A stretch of DNA of 64,000 nt from Actinobacteria bacterium UBA2279 (GCA_002347365.1 DDWT01000013.1:47433-111432), one strand, 5' to 3'; shown: positions 8,709 to 17,096, counted from the stretch's first letter. Made by a program: numbers and translations. Notes: a model not told the origin generated them from the letters alone.

Positions 8709-9047
8709 ATGTATCCCGCATACGTACTCGCCGGAGCAGCGCACGAGCACTATCGCTTCAACCTCAAGGCAGGAAACGGGCAGACGATCCTCACCAGCGA
8801 GGCATACTCATCCAAAGAGGCTGCCAAGCACGGTATCGAGTCCGTACGCACGAACTCGGCTCTGGATGAGCGATACGAGCGTCGCGAGGCCAAAGACGGG
8901 CGCCCCTACTTCCTGCTGAAGGCGGTCAACACGCAGGTCATCGGCCAGAGCCAGATGTACTCATCGACCTCGGCCATGGAGCACGGGATCGCCTCGGTGA
9001 AAGCCAACGGTCCGGACTCGCCGATCGTTGATGAGACCGTCGACTAG
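8709..9047 (+). CDS. YegP/DUF1508 family protein with two tandem repeats
   Basis: About 112 residues made of two copies of the DUF1508 (UPF0339) unit: YRFNLKAGNGQTILTSEAYS plus SKEAAKHGIESVRTNS, then YFLLKAVNTQVIGQSQMYSS plus SAMEHGIASVKANG. The pattern of a beta hairpin, then (S/T)xxxxxxGIxSVxxN, is the family signature. The E. coli homologue YegP has the same duplication. Role unclear; such proteins are small cytoplasmic proteins. AAAGGAGGGG precedes the ATG, a strong ribosome site. Confidence 0.9.
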   Translation: MYPAYVLAGAAHEHYRFNLKAGNGQTILTSEAYSSKEAAKHGIESVRTNSALDERYERREAKDGRPYFLLKAVNTQVIGQSQMYSSTSAMEHGIASVKANGPDSPIVDETVD

Positions 9048-9056
9048 CTGCGGCGC

Positions 9057-9640
9057 CTAGTCCTGCTGGAGGATTCTGACCACTCCGTGGTCGCCGTCGA
9101 CCTCGATGAGTTGCCCCGTGGTGATGATGCGCGTGGCGGGACCGACGTTTGCCACGGGCGGGATGCCGTATTCGCGGGCGATAATGCTCCCATGCGAGAG
9201 CATGCCGCCCATGTCCATAACGATTCCGGCCGCGGGAATGAAGTACGGCGTCCAACCGGGATCGGTGAACGGCGCCACGAGTATCTCGCCAGGCAGAACA
9301 TCCTCGTGACTGTCCACTGTGAGAAACACCCGTGCGGGACCCCTGACGATGCCGGCGCTCACGCTTATGCCCTTGAGGACTTCCACCTCGTCCGGCAGCT
9401 TGGCGACGGTACGTATGAAGTAGGTGCCGTGCTGTCCGGCGAAACTCGCACCCGGCAGCTCTTCAGCGCTCGCGGAGGATCGTACCGCTAATGGAACGCC
9501 TCCGAGATCGACGAGCCATAACATGAGCTGAGACTCTACATCTGGAGCGAGCGGGGTGGTAGAAAGCGTCGGGAACAGGCAGACCCGCCTCGGGCAACAA
9601 ACGCGTTTCTTGTGAAGAACACGGCCCTGGCACTGCGCTA
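9057..9640 (-). pseudogene. Remnant of a phosphoenolpyruvate synthase-like gene
   Basis: The open frame 9057-9524 joins two distant parts of a PEP synthase/PEP-utilising enzyme: PLAVRSSASAEELPGASFAG comes from the N-terminal ATP-binding domain, and the rest is the phosphohistidine swivel domain (GEILVAPFTDPGWTPYFIPA, then GGMLSHGSIIAREYGIP with the catalytic His). Several hundred residues normally between them are missing. In another frame just upstream, EAGLPVPDAF matches the usual N-terminal GLPVP motif, so there is also a frameshift. The swivel domain alone cannot carry out the reaction. A short product of the intact frame (up to 155 residues) could still be made. Confidence 0.75.
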
Positions 9641-9677
9641 GCTACATGCAGGGCATGCATTCTCACAAGGAGGCGCG

Positions 9678-9980
9678 ATGATGATACAGGGATATTACAC
9701 ACACTGCCTCGGCTCCGGTCCAGGAGTCGGCTTCTACTCACAAGGATGGATGGTGTTCGCTATGGGATTCGGACTGATTCTTGTTCTGGGTGTCGTACTC
9801 TGGCTGGTATGGTCACAGCGCACGCCGAATACACACGGCGCGACCCCGGTATCGACGCTGTTCGCCCCGGCGCCGCCGGCGCAGGATGCGGCCGAGCAGA
9901 TCGCACGCGAGCGTTTCGCTCGCGGTGAGATCGATCGTGACGAGTACGACCGCGTGATCAGTGCGCTACGAAGCAAGTAG
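9678..9980 (+). CDS. Small membrane protein with C-terminal SHOCT domain
   Basis: About 100 residues. One long hydrophobic helix (WMVFAMGFGLILVLGVVLWL) is followed by a linker and a SHOCT-type tail: ARERFARGEIDRDEYDRVIS, the short helical pair often found at the ends of membrane proteins and thought to mediate oligomerisation. AAGGAGGCGCG precedes ATGATG. It is a single-gene unit closed by a hairpin 18 bp downstream. Confidence 0.85.
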   Translation: MMIQGYYTHCLGSGPGVGFYSQGWMVFAMGFGLILVLGVVLWLVWSQRTPNTHGATPVSTLFAPAPPAQDAAEQIARERFARGEIDRDEYDRVISALRSK

Positions 9981-9997
9981 CCGACGTGGACCAAGAC

Positions 9998-10032
9998 GGA
10001 AGCTCCGAGACCTTCAAGGTCTCGGAGCTTCC
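9998..10032. terminator. Strong hairpin between converging genes
   Basis: Perfect 15-bp inverted repeat GGAAGCTCCGAGACC (9998-10012) and its complement (10018-10032) with a five-base loop. It lies between the SHOCT gene and the converging methyltransferase gene and probably ends transcription from both sides. No long T run follows in either direction, so termination efficiency is uncertain. Confidence 0.65.
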
Positions 10033-10055
10033 GAGTTCTGAAACGACTCTACGCC

Positions 10056-10715
10056 TCAGGTGCCCGCGGTGGCACGTCGCGCACACCGTGCCGCCCTCGA
10101 GAACACCTTCGTAGGCAGGAACATCCCCATCGCCTCGGCGTACTCGTCGTAGGCGATCCCGAACTCTTCGCGCATGTCAGTCTCTTCACGTCGTGCGAGG
10201 CGGTAGTAGATGACGCCCAGGATCGGCCACATGACGAGCGTGGGAAGCGTGGCCCACTCGGCCAGCATGCCCGTGGTGATCAGCGCGAACACGGTGTATT
10301 GCGGGTGGCGGATCAGACTGTAGATGCCCTTGGTCACGAGCTTGCCCTCGCCGCGGTCCTTGCTCCAGTAATCGCGGTAGATCTGACGCCAGCCGGCGAT
10401 GATGAGACTCGCGCCGATGAGATAGCAGAACACAGCGATGTTGGTGCCCAACAGCCCCACGTATCCGTTCAAGGTGTGGCCCCACAAGATGCCGTCCGGC
10501 ATATAGCGGCCAAGGACCGCCGATAGCGCATACATCGAGAGCGGCACGCCGAACATCTCAAGCGCCAATGCCACCACGAACGCCATGAAGGCGCCGTTCG
10601 GCTTGACGCCGCTCTTCTTGTAGAACGGGGTGAAGAGCATGAACACACCGAACAGCACGATCCATGCTGCTACAGCCCACCACTCTCCGAAGTGATCGCG
10701 AACCGGGTCTATCAT
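10056..10715 (-). CDS. ICMT/PEMT-type integral membrane methyltransferase
   Basis: About 219 residues with five or six membrane helices. The C-terminal part has the signature of isoprenylcysteine carboxyl methyltransferase and phospholipid N-methyltransferase relatives: KGIYSLIRHPQYTVF, then a hydrophobic pair and RREETDMREEFGIAYDEYAE. These residues bind S-adenosylmethionine at the membrane surface. Bacterial members have varied substrates and the substrate here is unknown. It is transcribed divergently from a TetR gene and its promoter contains that repressor's probable operator. Confidence 0.85.
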   Translation of the reverse strand: MIDPVRDHFGEWWAVAAWIVLFGVFMLFTPFYKKSGVKPNGAFMAFVVALALEMFGVPLSMYALSAVLGRYMPDGILWGHTLNGYVGLLGTNIAVFCYLIGASLIIAGWRQIYRDYWSKDRGEGKLVTKGIYSLIRHPQYTVFALITTGMLAEWATLPTLVMWPILGVIYYRLARREETDMREEFGIAYDEYAEAMGMFLPTKVFSRAARCARRATAGT

Positions 10716-10753
10716 CTCAACTCGCCCTCTTCCATTCTCCCGGGTACCGGGGG

Positions 10754-10803
10754 TTGATGTCTACGCCGTAGACAAGATATGGTCTACACCGTAGACTTGT
10801 CAA
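10754..10803. promoter_or_regulatory. Divergent promoters with two TetR operators
   Basis: Two nearly identical palindromes, GTCTACGCCGTAGAC (10759-10773) and GTCTACACCGTAGAC (10782-10796), lie 23 bp apart. On the plus strand TTGATG (10754-10759) and TATGGT (about 10778-10783) form a promoter for the tetR gene. On the minus strand TTGACA (10798-10803) and TATCTT (10774-10779), spacer 18 bp, form a promoter for the methyltransferase gene. Both promoters are overlapped by the operators, so the TetR protein should repress both. Confidence 0.8.
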
Positions 10804-10837
10804 GTACCCTAGTGAATACGGATGACAGGAGCTTGGC

Positions 10838-11476
10838 GTGAGCGCACGAGCCGGTCTGACCCGAGAACGCCTGATCTCCGCGGCCTTGGCGATAGTGGAT
10901 CGCGACGGACTGGACGCCTTATCGATGCGCAGACTGGGCGCAGAGCTTGGCGTGGACCCTATGGCGGCTTACCGCCATATCCCCAACAAAGAGGCGCTGC
11001 TCGACGGGGTCGTCGAGGCGGTCATCTCACAAGTCGACCTCACTATCGACCCCGAGATGTCGTGGCAAGAACAGGTCCGACAGATGATGCGGGCATATCT
11101 GGCGGCACTGCTCGCGCATCCCAACGCGCTGCCGCTGATCGCCGAGCGTCCGTGGAAGACTCCCGGCTCACTCCTGGTCTTGGAGCACGCTCTGCAAGTC
11201 ATCACGGGAGCAGGAGCTTCACTGCACGACGCGCTGATCGCGGTGAATGCCGTGGGCTTCTTCACGAGCGGACTTGCGGTGGCGGCAGGAGCCCGCTCCC
11301 GCGACCCCTATGCCGAGAACGATCAGGTCAAAGACCTCATGTCACTCCCTGCGGACCGGTTTCCAGCGATTCATGAGGTCATCCGGACAGGGCAAGCCGT
11401 GCGCGGCTACGACAAAGTGATCGACTTCGCAGTGGAGGCGATCATCACGCAGGTGGGTCAGACGATCCGGCACTGA
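10838..11476 (+). CDS. TetR-family repressor with TetR-C-type ligand domain
   Basis: About 212 residues. Helix-turn-helix: TRERLISAALAIVDRDGLDA then LSMRRLGAELGVDPMAAYRH. The C-terminal half resembles the tetracycline-repressor C domain class (WQEQVRQMMRAYLAALLAHP, then FTSGLAVAAG). The start is a GTG with CAGGAG upstream. Its target is most likely the divergent membrane methyltransferase gene plus itself, given the paired operators between the two. Confidence 0.92.
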   Translation: MSARAGLTRERLISAALAIVDRDGLDALSMRRLGAELGVDPMAAYRHIPNKEALLDGVVEAVISQVDLTIDPEMSWQEQVRQMMRAYLAALLAHPNALPLIAERPWKTPGSLLVLEHALQVITGAGASLHDALIAVNAVGFFTSGLAVAAGARSRDPYAENDQVKDLMSLPADRFPAIHEVIRTGQAVRGYDKVIDFAVEAIITQVGQTIRH

Positions 11477-11495
11477 ACCCTCGGCACACACCACA

Positions 11496-11526
11496 ACGGT
11501 CCGCCCACTGACAGTGGACGGACCGT
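11496..11526. terminator. Convergent hairpin after tetR-like gene
   Basis: Inverted repeat ACGGTCCG-x-CCACTG with its complement CAGTGG-x-CGGACCGT, 14 pairs with one mismatch and a single-base loop centre. It sits between the TetR gene and the converging 71-residue gene and probably terminates both. No strong T run follows. Confidence 0.6.
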
Positions 11527-11533
11527 CTGCGCA

Positions 11534-11749
11534 TCATCGGATCCGGGTGATGTCGCGCACGCCCTGGTCGGCGTGCTGCCTCAGTGTGGGAACGACCCGA
11601 CTCCTCAGCCGTTGCGCATAAGCGTCGCGCGAGGCGGCCGTTGCACGTCTCGTATAGGCGACGAGTGTGTCGCGGGCATGCGCGAGAAGACCGGACAGAT
11701 CGATGGTGTAGCTTGCGCGCACGTAAGCGCGACTTGTCGTTTCAGACAT
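11534..11749 (-). CDS. Hypothetical 71-residue protein
   Basis: Small soluble protein rich in Ala, Arg and Thr (for example LLAHARDTLVAYTRRATAAS), predicted mostly helical, no cysteine and no membrane segment. AGGGGAGGAG lies eight bases before the ATG, a good ribosome site, and the frame ends next to a terminator-like hairpin, which supports a real gene. No family is recognised. The following 290 bp up to the transporter gene hold no gene that can be supported. Confidence 0.5.
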   Translation of the reverse strand: MSETTSRAYVRASYTIDLSGLLAHARDTLVAYTRRATAASRDAYAQRLRSRVVPTLRQHADQGVRDITRIR

Positions 11750-12042
11750 CGCGGGGCTCCTCCCCTAAAAGGGCGCCCGCGACGGCAGAGGATTATCAGA
11801 CGACGCGGAACACCGGAATACGGACAACGAAGTGCAGGCTCGGCGCGCCTGCCGCGCATTCTGTCTTCTTCACACTTCATCCCTCCTTCCGGTCATATGG
11901 GACACACCCGGCCCCGTGGTCAGTCACAGAGGCATGATATCACAGCTATTGTGTACCGCAAGGCCCCTGACCACACCGCATCGACCGCGGTCACTGTATA
12001 GTGCATCAGTCAGCCCTATCCACCCTTCTGCCGGGAGGCGCC

Positions 12043-12981
12043 TTGCCCTCGCCACGCTCAACCAGCCGCGTCATCCCGTTGCTGTGCCTGCTGGGCGCAG
12101 TGACGTTCTGGGGCACCAGCTTCGCCGCCATCAAGTCCGCGATGGGAAGCTTCTCGCCGATGACGGTCATCTGGCTGCGTATGGCACTGGCGACTGTGGT
12201 CTTCGCGCCTGTGTGGTTCTTCCTGCCCAAGCCGGAGTACCGTCGTGGCGACGTGAAGTGGCTCGCGCTCATCACGCTGCTGCAGCCGTGCGTCTACTAC
12301 CTGGCCGAGGGATACGCGATCCGCTACACGACTTCGAGCGCAGCAGGCGTCATCTCGGCGATCGTGCCGCTGCTCGTTGGCGTAGGGGCCTGGATGTTCC
12401 TGCGGGAGCACCTCTCGGCACGCTCCATCGCCGCTATCGGGATCTCCCTCGTCGGCGTCGCGATGCTGTCGCTGGGCGGGCAGGCACAGGCATCGGCGCC
12501 CAACCCGGTGCTTGGGAACGCACTCGAGCTCATCGCCATGGTGAGCGCCGCGGGCTCGATGATCGCGCTCAAGCACATCTCCGGTCGCTACAATCCGTGG
12601 TTCCTCACCGGATTGCAGGCTGCGGTTGGCGCGGTGTTCTTCCTACCCGGCGCGATAGCCGGCGAACCCGCGAGCTGGGCGGCAGCATCTCCCGGCGCAT
12701 GGGGTGCCGTGATCTACCTCGGCATCGTCGTGTCCCTGGGCGCGTTCGGCCTCTACAACACCGCCGTGACGCGGATGCCCGCGAACCGCGCTGCGCTCGC
12801 GATCAACCTCGTGCCGGCCGTGGCGCTGCTCACCGGCTGGCTCGCGCTCGGCGAGTCACTGGGACCGGTGCAGCTTGCGGCGTGCGGCATCATCGTTGGA
12901 GCGGTCGTGCTCGCCGAGACCGGATCGAAGACCGCGATACCTGCCGAGGATATCGAGACGGGCCTTAGCCGCGCTTCGTGA
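12043..12981 (+). CDS. DMT-superfamily transporter (two EamA domains)
   Basis: About 312 residues with ten predicted helices in two EamA repeats. The first begins GAVTFWGTSFAAIKSAMGSF, the second AMVSAAGSMIALKHISGRYN. Members export or import small metabolites such as amino acids; the substrate cannot be told. The TTG at 12043 (MPSPRSTSRV) is preferred because GGGAGG precedes it by four bases; an upstream in-frame GTG at 12001 is the alternative. The 3' end overlaps the converging isomerase gene by 17 bp. Confidence 0.88.
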   Translation: MPSPRSTSRVIPLLCLLGAVTFWGTSFAAIKSAMGSFSPMTVIWLRMALATVVFAPVWFFLPKPEYRRGDVKWLALITLLQPCVYYLAEGYAIRYTTSSAAGVISAIVPLLVGVGAWMFLREHLSARSIAAIGISLVGVAMLSLGGQAQASAPNPVLGNALELIAMVSAAGSMIALKHISGRYNPWFLTGLQAAVGAVFFLPGAIAGEPASWAAASPGAWGAVIYLGIVVSLGAFGLYNTAVTRMPANRAALAINLVPAVALLTGWLALGESLGPVQLAACGIIVGAVVLAETGSKTAIPAEDIETGLSRAS

Positions 12982-13243
12982 CCTCGATGAGGTGGTAGCC
13001 GAACTGCGTCTTCACGGGGCCGTGAACCACACCGACCTCGTCGTTGAAGCAGACATCGTTGAACTCTTTGACCATCTGGCCGGGGGAGAACTCGCCGAGG
13101 TCACCGCCGTTGCGGCCGGACGGACACGATGAGAACTGGCTCGCCATCGCGGCAAAGTCCGCGCCTTCGGCGATCTGCTTCTTGATATCGTTGGCCTGCT
13201 CCTCGGTGGACACAAGGATGTGGCGGGCGCTTGCAGTGGTCAT
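12965..13243 (-). CDS. Parvulin-type peptidyl-prolyl isomerase (PpiC-like)
   Basis: Single-domain parvulin of 92 residues: SARHILVSTEEQANDIKKQI, DFAAMASQFSSCPSGRNGGD, LGEFSPGQMVKEF, then GPVKTQFGYHLIEVTKRG. All conserved blocks of the PpiC rotamase fold are present and the length equals E. coli PpiC. It has no signal peptide and no flanking SurA or PrsA domain, so it acts in the cytoplasm on prolyl bonds of client proteins. AGGGAGA precedes the ATG. Confidence 0.95.
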   Translation of the reverse strand: MTTASARHILVSTEEQANDIKKQIAEGADFAAMASQFSSCPSGRNGGDLGEFSPGQMVKEFNDVCFNDEVGVVHGPVKTQFGYHLIEVTKRG

Positions 13244-13303
13244 GAGAGTCTCCCTATCTCGCTTGTCTGACTGTGTGATTATGCGTGCGCAGGTGATTCA
13301 GCG

Positions 13304-13723
13304 CTACCCGTCGCTCCAGAGTTCGCAACGGTACTCGTCGCAGATCGGCGGCCGATACTCGTGCGGGAGCTGACACCCGAGTTCCGGGTGGCAGAACTGG
13401 CACTTGCGGACGTCGACCCAGTCGGGCAGGCCCGCGCGATACACCTCGCCCTCAGGTGTGGGCAGATGACTGATGCGCGGGTCGTGGTAGGGCTCGACAC
13501 CGTGAGCTCCGACCAGATAGCTGTCACCCTCGCGAACAAGCGCACCGCTGTCTTCGAACCACCCGAGCCACTGCTCGATATAGGCCGGAAGCCATTCCTC
13601 GCCGATGTAGTGACCGTTCTCGTCATGCGCAAGATACAGCGCGCAACAGAGCCCGCCGCACGAGTGGCAGAGCTCCCAGTCCTGGGCATCCGGGTCCGGC
13701 GCCGGCGCGCTTGAGATCGTCAC
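13304..13723 (-). CDS. Cysteine-rich YkgJ-like metal/Fe-S-binding protein
   Basis: About 139 residues. CHSCGGLCCALYL near the N terminus and CQFCHPELGCQLPHEYRPP followed by ICDEYRC near the C terminus give eight to nine cysteines in the layout of the YkgJ/UPF0153 zinc- or iron-sulfur-binding family. In that family the ligands are spread across both ends, as here. Function unknown. The ATG overlaps the stop of the upstream SRPBCC gene (ATGA), so the two are cotranslated. Confidence 0.8.
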   Translation of the reverse strand: MTISSAPAPDPDAQDWELCHSCGGLCCALYLAHDENGHYIGEEWLPAYIEQWLGWFEDSGALVREGDSYLVGAHGVEPYHDPRISHLPTPEGEVYRAGLPDWVDVRKCQFCHPELGCQLPHEYRPPICDEYRCELWSDG

Positions 13724-14424
13724 CGCGACGCCAGGTCCTCGGCCACACGCCTGATGCCGAAAAGGGTCTTCTCGGCCATGATCGCGCCGCCCAGGTCCAG
13801 CGGGTTCGCGTAGAGCCAGTCCACGAAGCCGCCGAAGCCGGGACCACCGTTGCGGATGCGCAGGATCAAGCGAGTGGTGTTCTCGTCAACGGGTTCGGCG
13901 ATCCAGGCCCACGACATCAACGAGACCGCAGACGGATCATCCGCAGCCACTGCACTGCCGTCCTGCGCCATTGCGCCGAAGAGCAGCAGTCGGCCCGGCT
14001 CGTTCACTACGACGTCGTAGCCCACCATCGCGTTGATGGAGACGGTGTCGCCCACGGCAAGATCCTGCAGCTCGGGGACGATCCGGCGCGAGTAGCCGCC
14101 GTCGACGAAATCGGCGGACTTGGTGGCCCTGTAAAACCAGTCCCAACCGTACCAGCCGGCCCGCTGGTAGCCCATCTGCACGACGAGCTGGTGTACAAGC
14201 TGGTACGGGGCCTTGATGGTGATCGCCTTCGTGGAGGCACTCGTCGCGCCGGGCACAAGGTCGTCTCCCGGCAGGGTGCGCGCCACCTCGCCGTCCGTTG
14301 CTCCCCAGCGGTTGTAGCTGCGGCGTAACAGCGGGGGCAGCGCCACGGACCCCATCACGATGGCGGCAAGCAACACGCCCAGAGAGATCACCAACCACAC
14401 GAGTAGCGCGAGCACGATCTCCAT
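13720..14424 (-). CDS. Membrane-anchored SRPBCC-fold protein
   Basis: About 234 residues. One N-terminal helix (IVLALLVWLVISLGVLLAAI) is followed by a START/SRPBCC-like ligand-binding fold: YNRWGATDGEVARTLPGDDL, then ITIKAPYQLVHQLVVQMGYQ and RAGWYGWDW. This pattern belongs to a widespread group of actinobacterial proteins annotated as SRPBCC family, which bind hydrophobic ligands. GGGGAGA precedes the start. It lies 13 bp after the frameshifted CPBP-like gene and overlaps the Fe-S gene, forming one operon led by a TetR repressor. Confidence 0.82.
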   Translation of the reverse strand: MEIVLALLVWLVISLGVLLAAIVMGSVALPPLLRRSYNRWGATDGEVARTLPGDDLVPGATSASTKAITIKAPYQLVHQLVVQMGYQRAGWYGWDWFYRATKSADFVDGGYSRRIVPELQDLAVGDTVSINAMVGYDVVVNEPGRLLLFGAMAQDGSAVAADDPSAVSLMSWAWIAEPVDENTTRLILRIRNGGPGFGGFVDWLYANPLDLGGAIMAEKTLFGIRRVAEDLASR

Positions 14425-14437
14425 CGGCAGATCTCCC

Positions 14438-15236
14438 CTATTTGGCTGCCGCGATCGACGCGAGCAGCACGAACACCGGCAACTGAAAGTCCAGGAAGTA
14501 GTGTGCGATCGCGAGGTAGCGGAGCGTCGTCGACCTCCGGTTCACGACCCACGCCAGCCACAGCGCGAACGGCAGGAACATCAGCAGCCGGTAGGTCACG
14601 AAACGCCAGTCCAGCAGCAGGGGCAGGAAGACGTGCTGCGCCGAAAGGACGAGCGCGACCGCGATCGCTGGCCAGACACGGCGGCCGGTGAGCGCCTGCA
14701 GTCGCGGGCATCACGTAGCCGAAGTACGTGGGAAGCTCGGTGAGCGCGTGCACCAGCGGGAAGACGATCAGGATCGCCCAGGCGCCCGCCACAGGAAGCG
14801 CGCGGAACATGAGGTCCGCACCCACCTGCGCGTCGCCCCACAACGCGATCCCAAGCCCGATGTTGGGCAGGAAGCCGAGTGGTCCACTCACCACCAGCGC
14901 GATCGCGACCCATAGCGCGTCGCGTTTGCCTTCACCCTTCCTGACGCCGAGAAGATCGCGGTAACGAAGCCCTTCGCGATGTGCGAGACGCACGAGTAGC
15001 CACAGGTTGATGACCTCGCCGAGAGCGAAACTGCCGAGCCACCAGTCAGCGGCGGCTCGCCGGGGATCTGAGGCGCCGGATATCGCGTAGCCAGCGGTGA
15101 ACAGGAGCTGGAAGGTCAGTGCCAGCGCTGGGCGCAGCAGCAGCATGCCCCAGACGGAGCGGGAGGAGACGGTGCCTTCGGCGATGCGCGACTTGATCGC
15201 ATCGCGGCTATTGGACAGGACTGCGGTCGGCTCCAT
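14438..15236 (-). pseudogene. CPBP/ABI-like membrane protein gene with a +1 frameshift
   Basis: The N-terminal part (MEPTAVLSNSRDAI to TELPTYFGYVMPAT) is a polytopic membrane protein in one frame. After the CCC at 14706-14708 the natural continuation is in another frame: removing one C gives YVMPRLQALTGRRVWPAIAV and continues through several membrane helices to IAAAK and a TAG at 14438-14440. Without the correction the frame runs on as Arg/Pro-rich nonsense into the next gene. The restored protein of about 265 residues ends 13 bp before the SRPBCC gene. Either a true mutation or a base-calling error. Its start overlaps the TetR gene by 29 bp. Confidence 0.8.
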
Positions 15237-15867
15237 CGCGTCCACCACCCGTCTCGGCATCCTTCACCTTCGCGCCCGGCGCGGTCGCCAGATAGGGCTT
15301 CACGATCCCGCGGAGCAAACGCGCGCCGCGGCGGAACTGTTCCTCGTCGTCCGAGTAGCCCATCGACTCGAGCCATCCCACCCAGCTCTCGCCGAGGACG
15401 TAGGTGGCCGTAGTGATGTCCTCTCGCTGCTCCCCGTCAAGATCGACGAGTACCCCCGCTGCCACCCACCCGTCGACGAGCGCGCGGAGCATGGCCAGCC
15501 TCTGCAACTGGACGCCCCGGTATCTCTCGGCGAGCACCTCATCGGCCTGCACGAGTGCGGCGGCCTCGCGCTGGAAGAACCGGTAGCGCCACTCGACCTC
15601 GAAGGTGCCCTCCATGAGATCGATCACTGCGTCGGGCGAAGGGATGGCAAGCCCGGCCCGCTCCCACATCTCGCCGTAGTCGGCAAGCGCACGCTCATAG
15701 GCGGCCAGAACGATCTCCTCCTTGTTGCGGAAGTGGTAGTAGAGGTTGCCGGGGCTGATGCCGCATGCCTCGGCGATATGGTTGGTGCTGACCGTGCGCG
15801 TGCCGCGCTCGTTGAACAGCACGATCGCCGCTTCGACGATCCGCTCACGCGTACCAGCTCCTGCCAT
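15208..15867 (-). CDS. TetR-family repressor of the TAGAG-N6-CTCTA regulon
   Basis: About 219 residues. Helix-turn-helix: TRERIVEAAIVLFNERGTRT then VSTNHIAEACGISPGNLYYH, the BetI/AcrR-like subgroup with a long C-terminal helix bundle (TFEVEWRYRFFQREAAALVQ). GGAAGGGAGG precedes the ATG. Its own promoter contains a 16-bp palindrome that also occurs twice before the nitroreductase gene, so it probably controls both units. It overlaps the start of the CPBP-like gene, so repressor, CPBP, SRPBCC and Fe-S protein form one operon. Confidence 0.92.
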   Translation of the reverse strand: MAGAGTRERIVEAAIVLFNERGTRTVSTNHIAEACGISPGNLYYHFRNKEEIVLAAYERALADYGEMWERAGLAIPSPDAVIDLMEGTFEVEWRYRFFQREAAALVQADEVLAERYRGVQLQRLAMLRALVDGWVAAGVLVDLDGEQREDITTATYVLGESWVGWLESMGYSDDEEQFRRGARLLRGIVKPYLATAPGAKVKDAETGGGRDGADRSPVQ

Positions 15868-15895
15868 CCCGCCCTCCCTTCCGTCGTGTCGTGTC

Positions 15896-15925
15896 TAGAG
15901 TGCAAGCTCTACCTCACGCGGTCAA
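15896..15925 (-). promoter_or_regulatory. tetR promoter with TAGAG-N6-CTCTA operator
   Basis: On the minus strand TTGACC (15920-15925) and CACTCT (15897-15902) are 17 bp apart. The palindrome TAGAGTGCAAGCTCTA (15896-15911) covers the -10 hexamer and half the spacer. The same arrangement, in the same register, is found at the nitroreductase promoter. Confidence 0.8.
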
Positions 15926-15932
15926 TCGCCTT

Positions 15933-17069
15933 CTACGACAGGGTGGCGCCAAGCGGCCTGCGTGGGCTGGCTGTGACATCGACCAGCGGATAGCCCACGC
16001 GGAACGCGAGCACCACCTCGCCACCGGCTCGCTGCTCAAGCGCGTCCGCATATGTATTGCACTCTCCTCGCGCAAGATCGCGATCCCTGATGGTCAGCGG
16101 CTGAGAAAGCGGGTGCATGGCGATCTTGAGCGCCGTCGCCGTCAGGTGCATGCGCTGATAGGCGCGGCCCGTCTCGACCCAGGCCCTGTGGTCATCGGTA
16201 GAGGGGGCGATGATCAGCCCATACGCCGGCGCGGTCGCACAATGGGTCTCGCTGGTCACCTTTGCCCACTGCCCGTCGAACTGGTCGGGGGTGGGCGGAA
16301 ACAGCTTCAAGAACGTAGTGCCCACAACGCCGGCGGCTGCGCCGTCGACCGTGATGCCGTCGCGGTACTCATCGACTTCCTGGCGGGTCATGCGATACCA
16401 CGCATGACTGTCGCGCTGCAGATCGACGTCCGCGATATGCTCGCCAGTCGCCTGCACCACCAGATCGCCGAACCACGCGCGGTCATCTGCCGAAGTCAGC
16501 CGCTGCAACTCGAGTCCTCCCGGGAATCCGCTGCCGAGTGATTCCAGCTCTGCAGCGGTAAGACCGCGCTCGATGTCATACGCTCCGCGATTGGTCCGGC
16601 GCAAGGGGATCTGCTCGGCCAGTGTGGTCAGTTGCGGATCGACCTCACCCTTCGCGAACGTCACGCGCGCGAAATGATCGTCGGTCCGCCGCACATACTC
16701 AACGCTTGAGACCAGTCCTTGCGCTGCCGCTGCCACCGCGATGTTCTCTAGCGCACACCCTAGAGAGATGTGAAGCTCGCGCAGACGAGCATCCGCCAGA
16801 CCCATCAGCCGGCTCGTGTCACCCATCACGTCGATGCCGTCCTCGCGGATGCGGAACGACCACGGCTGCGTATTGTGAGAACTCGCGGCCAGTACGGCGG
16901 CCGCGGCTATGCCTTCGATGCCGTCCAGCGGCGCGTCCCATGCCTCGAAAGCGACGCCGTCGCCCACCGAGAAGACACCGTTGTCGACGGCCTTCATCAG
17001 CCCACCGCCTACAGCGATCACGCCCACCGTGCCGAGCCCTGCTGCTATGAACCCTCTGCGCGAAACCAT
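15933..17069 (-). CDS. Tat-exported nitroreductase-like (Acg-type) flavoprotein
   Basis: About 378 residues. Twin-arginine-like signal VSRRGFIAAGLGTVGVIAVG, then a nitroreductase/Acg-type FMN fold: AASSHNTQPWSFRI near residue 65 is the FMN-contacting motif, and IPLRRTNRGAYD and GYPLVD are found in the same places as in Acg family members. Such proteins are flavin-binding, sometimes storing FMN rather than catalysing nitro reduction. GAAGGAGAT precedes the start. Two operator palindromes in its promoter tie it to the TetR protein encoded downstream. Confidence 0.82.
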   Translation of the reverse strand: MVSRRGFIAAGLGTVGVIAVGGGLMKAVDNGVFSVGDGVAFEAWDAPLDGIEGIAAAAVLAASSHNTQPWSFRIREDGIDVMGDTSRLMGLADARLRELHISLGCALENIAVAAAAQGLVSSVEYVRRTDDHFARVTFAKGEVDPQLTTLAEQIPLRRTNRGAYDIERGLTAAELESLGSGFPGGLELQRLTSADDRAWFGDLVVQATGEHIADVDLQRDSHAWYRMTRQEVDEYRDGITVDGAAAGVVGTTFLKLFPPTPDQFDGQWAKVTSETHCATAPAYGLIIAPSTDDHRAWVETGRAYQRMHLTATALKIAMHPLSQPLTIRDRDLARGECNTYADALEQRAGGEVVLAFRVGYPLVDVTASPRRPLGATLS

Positions 17070-17096
17070 GATGATCTATCTCCTTCAGTTCCCGAT

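Noticed and set aside
14438..15236. Selenocysteine or programmed frameshift in the CPBP-like gene
   Set aside because: No in-frame TGA at a Cys site; a single extra C explains the break best.
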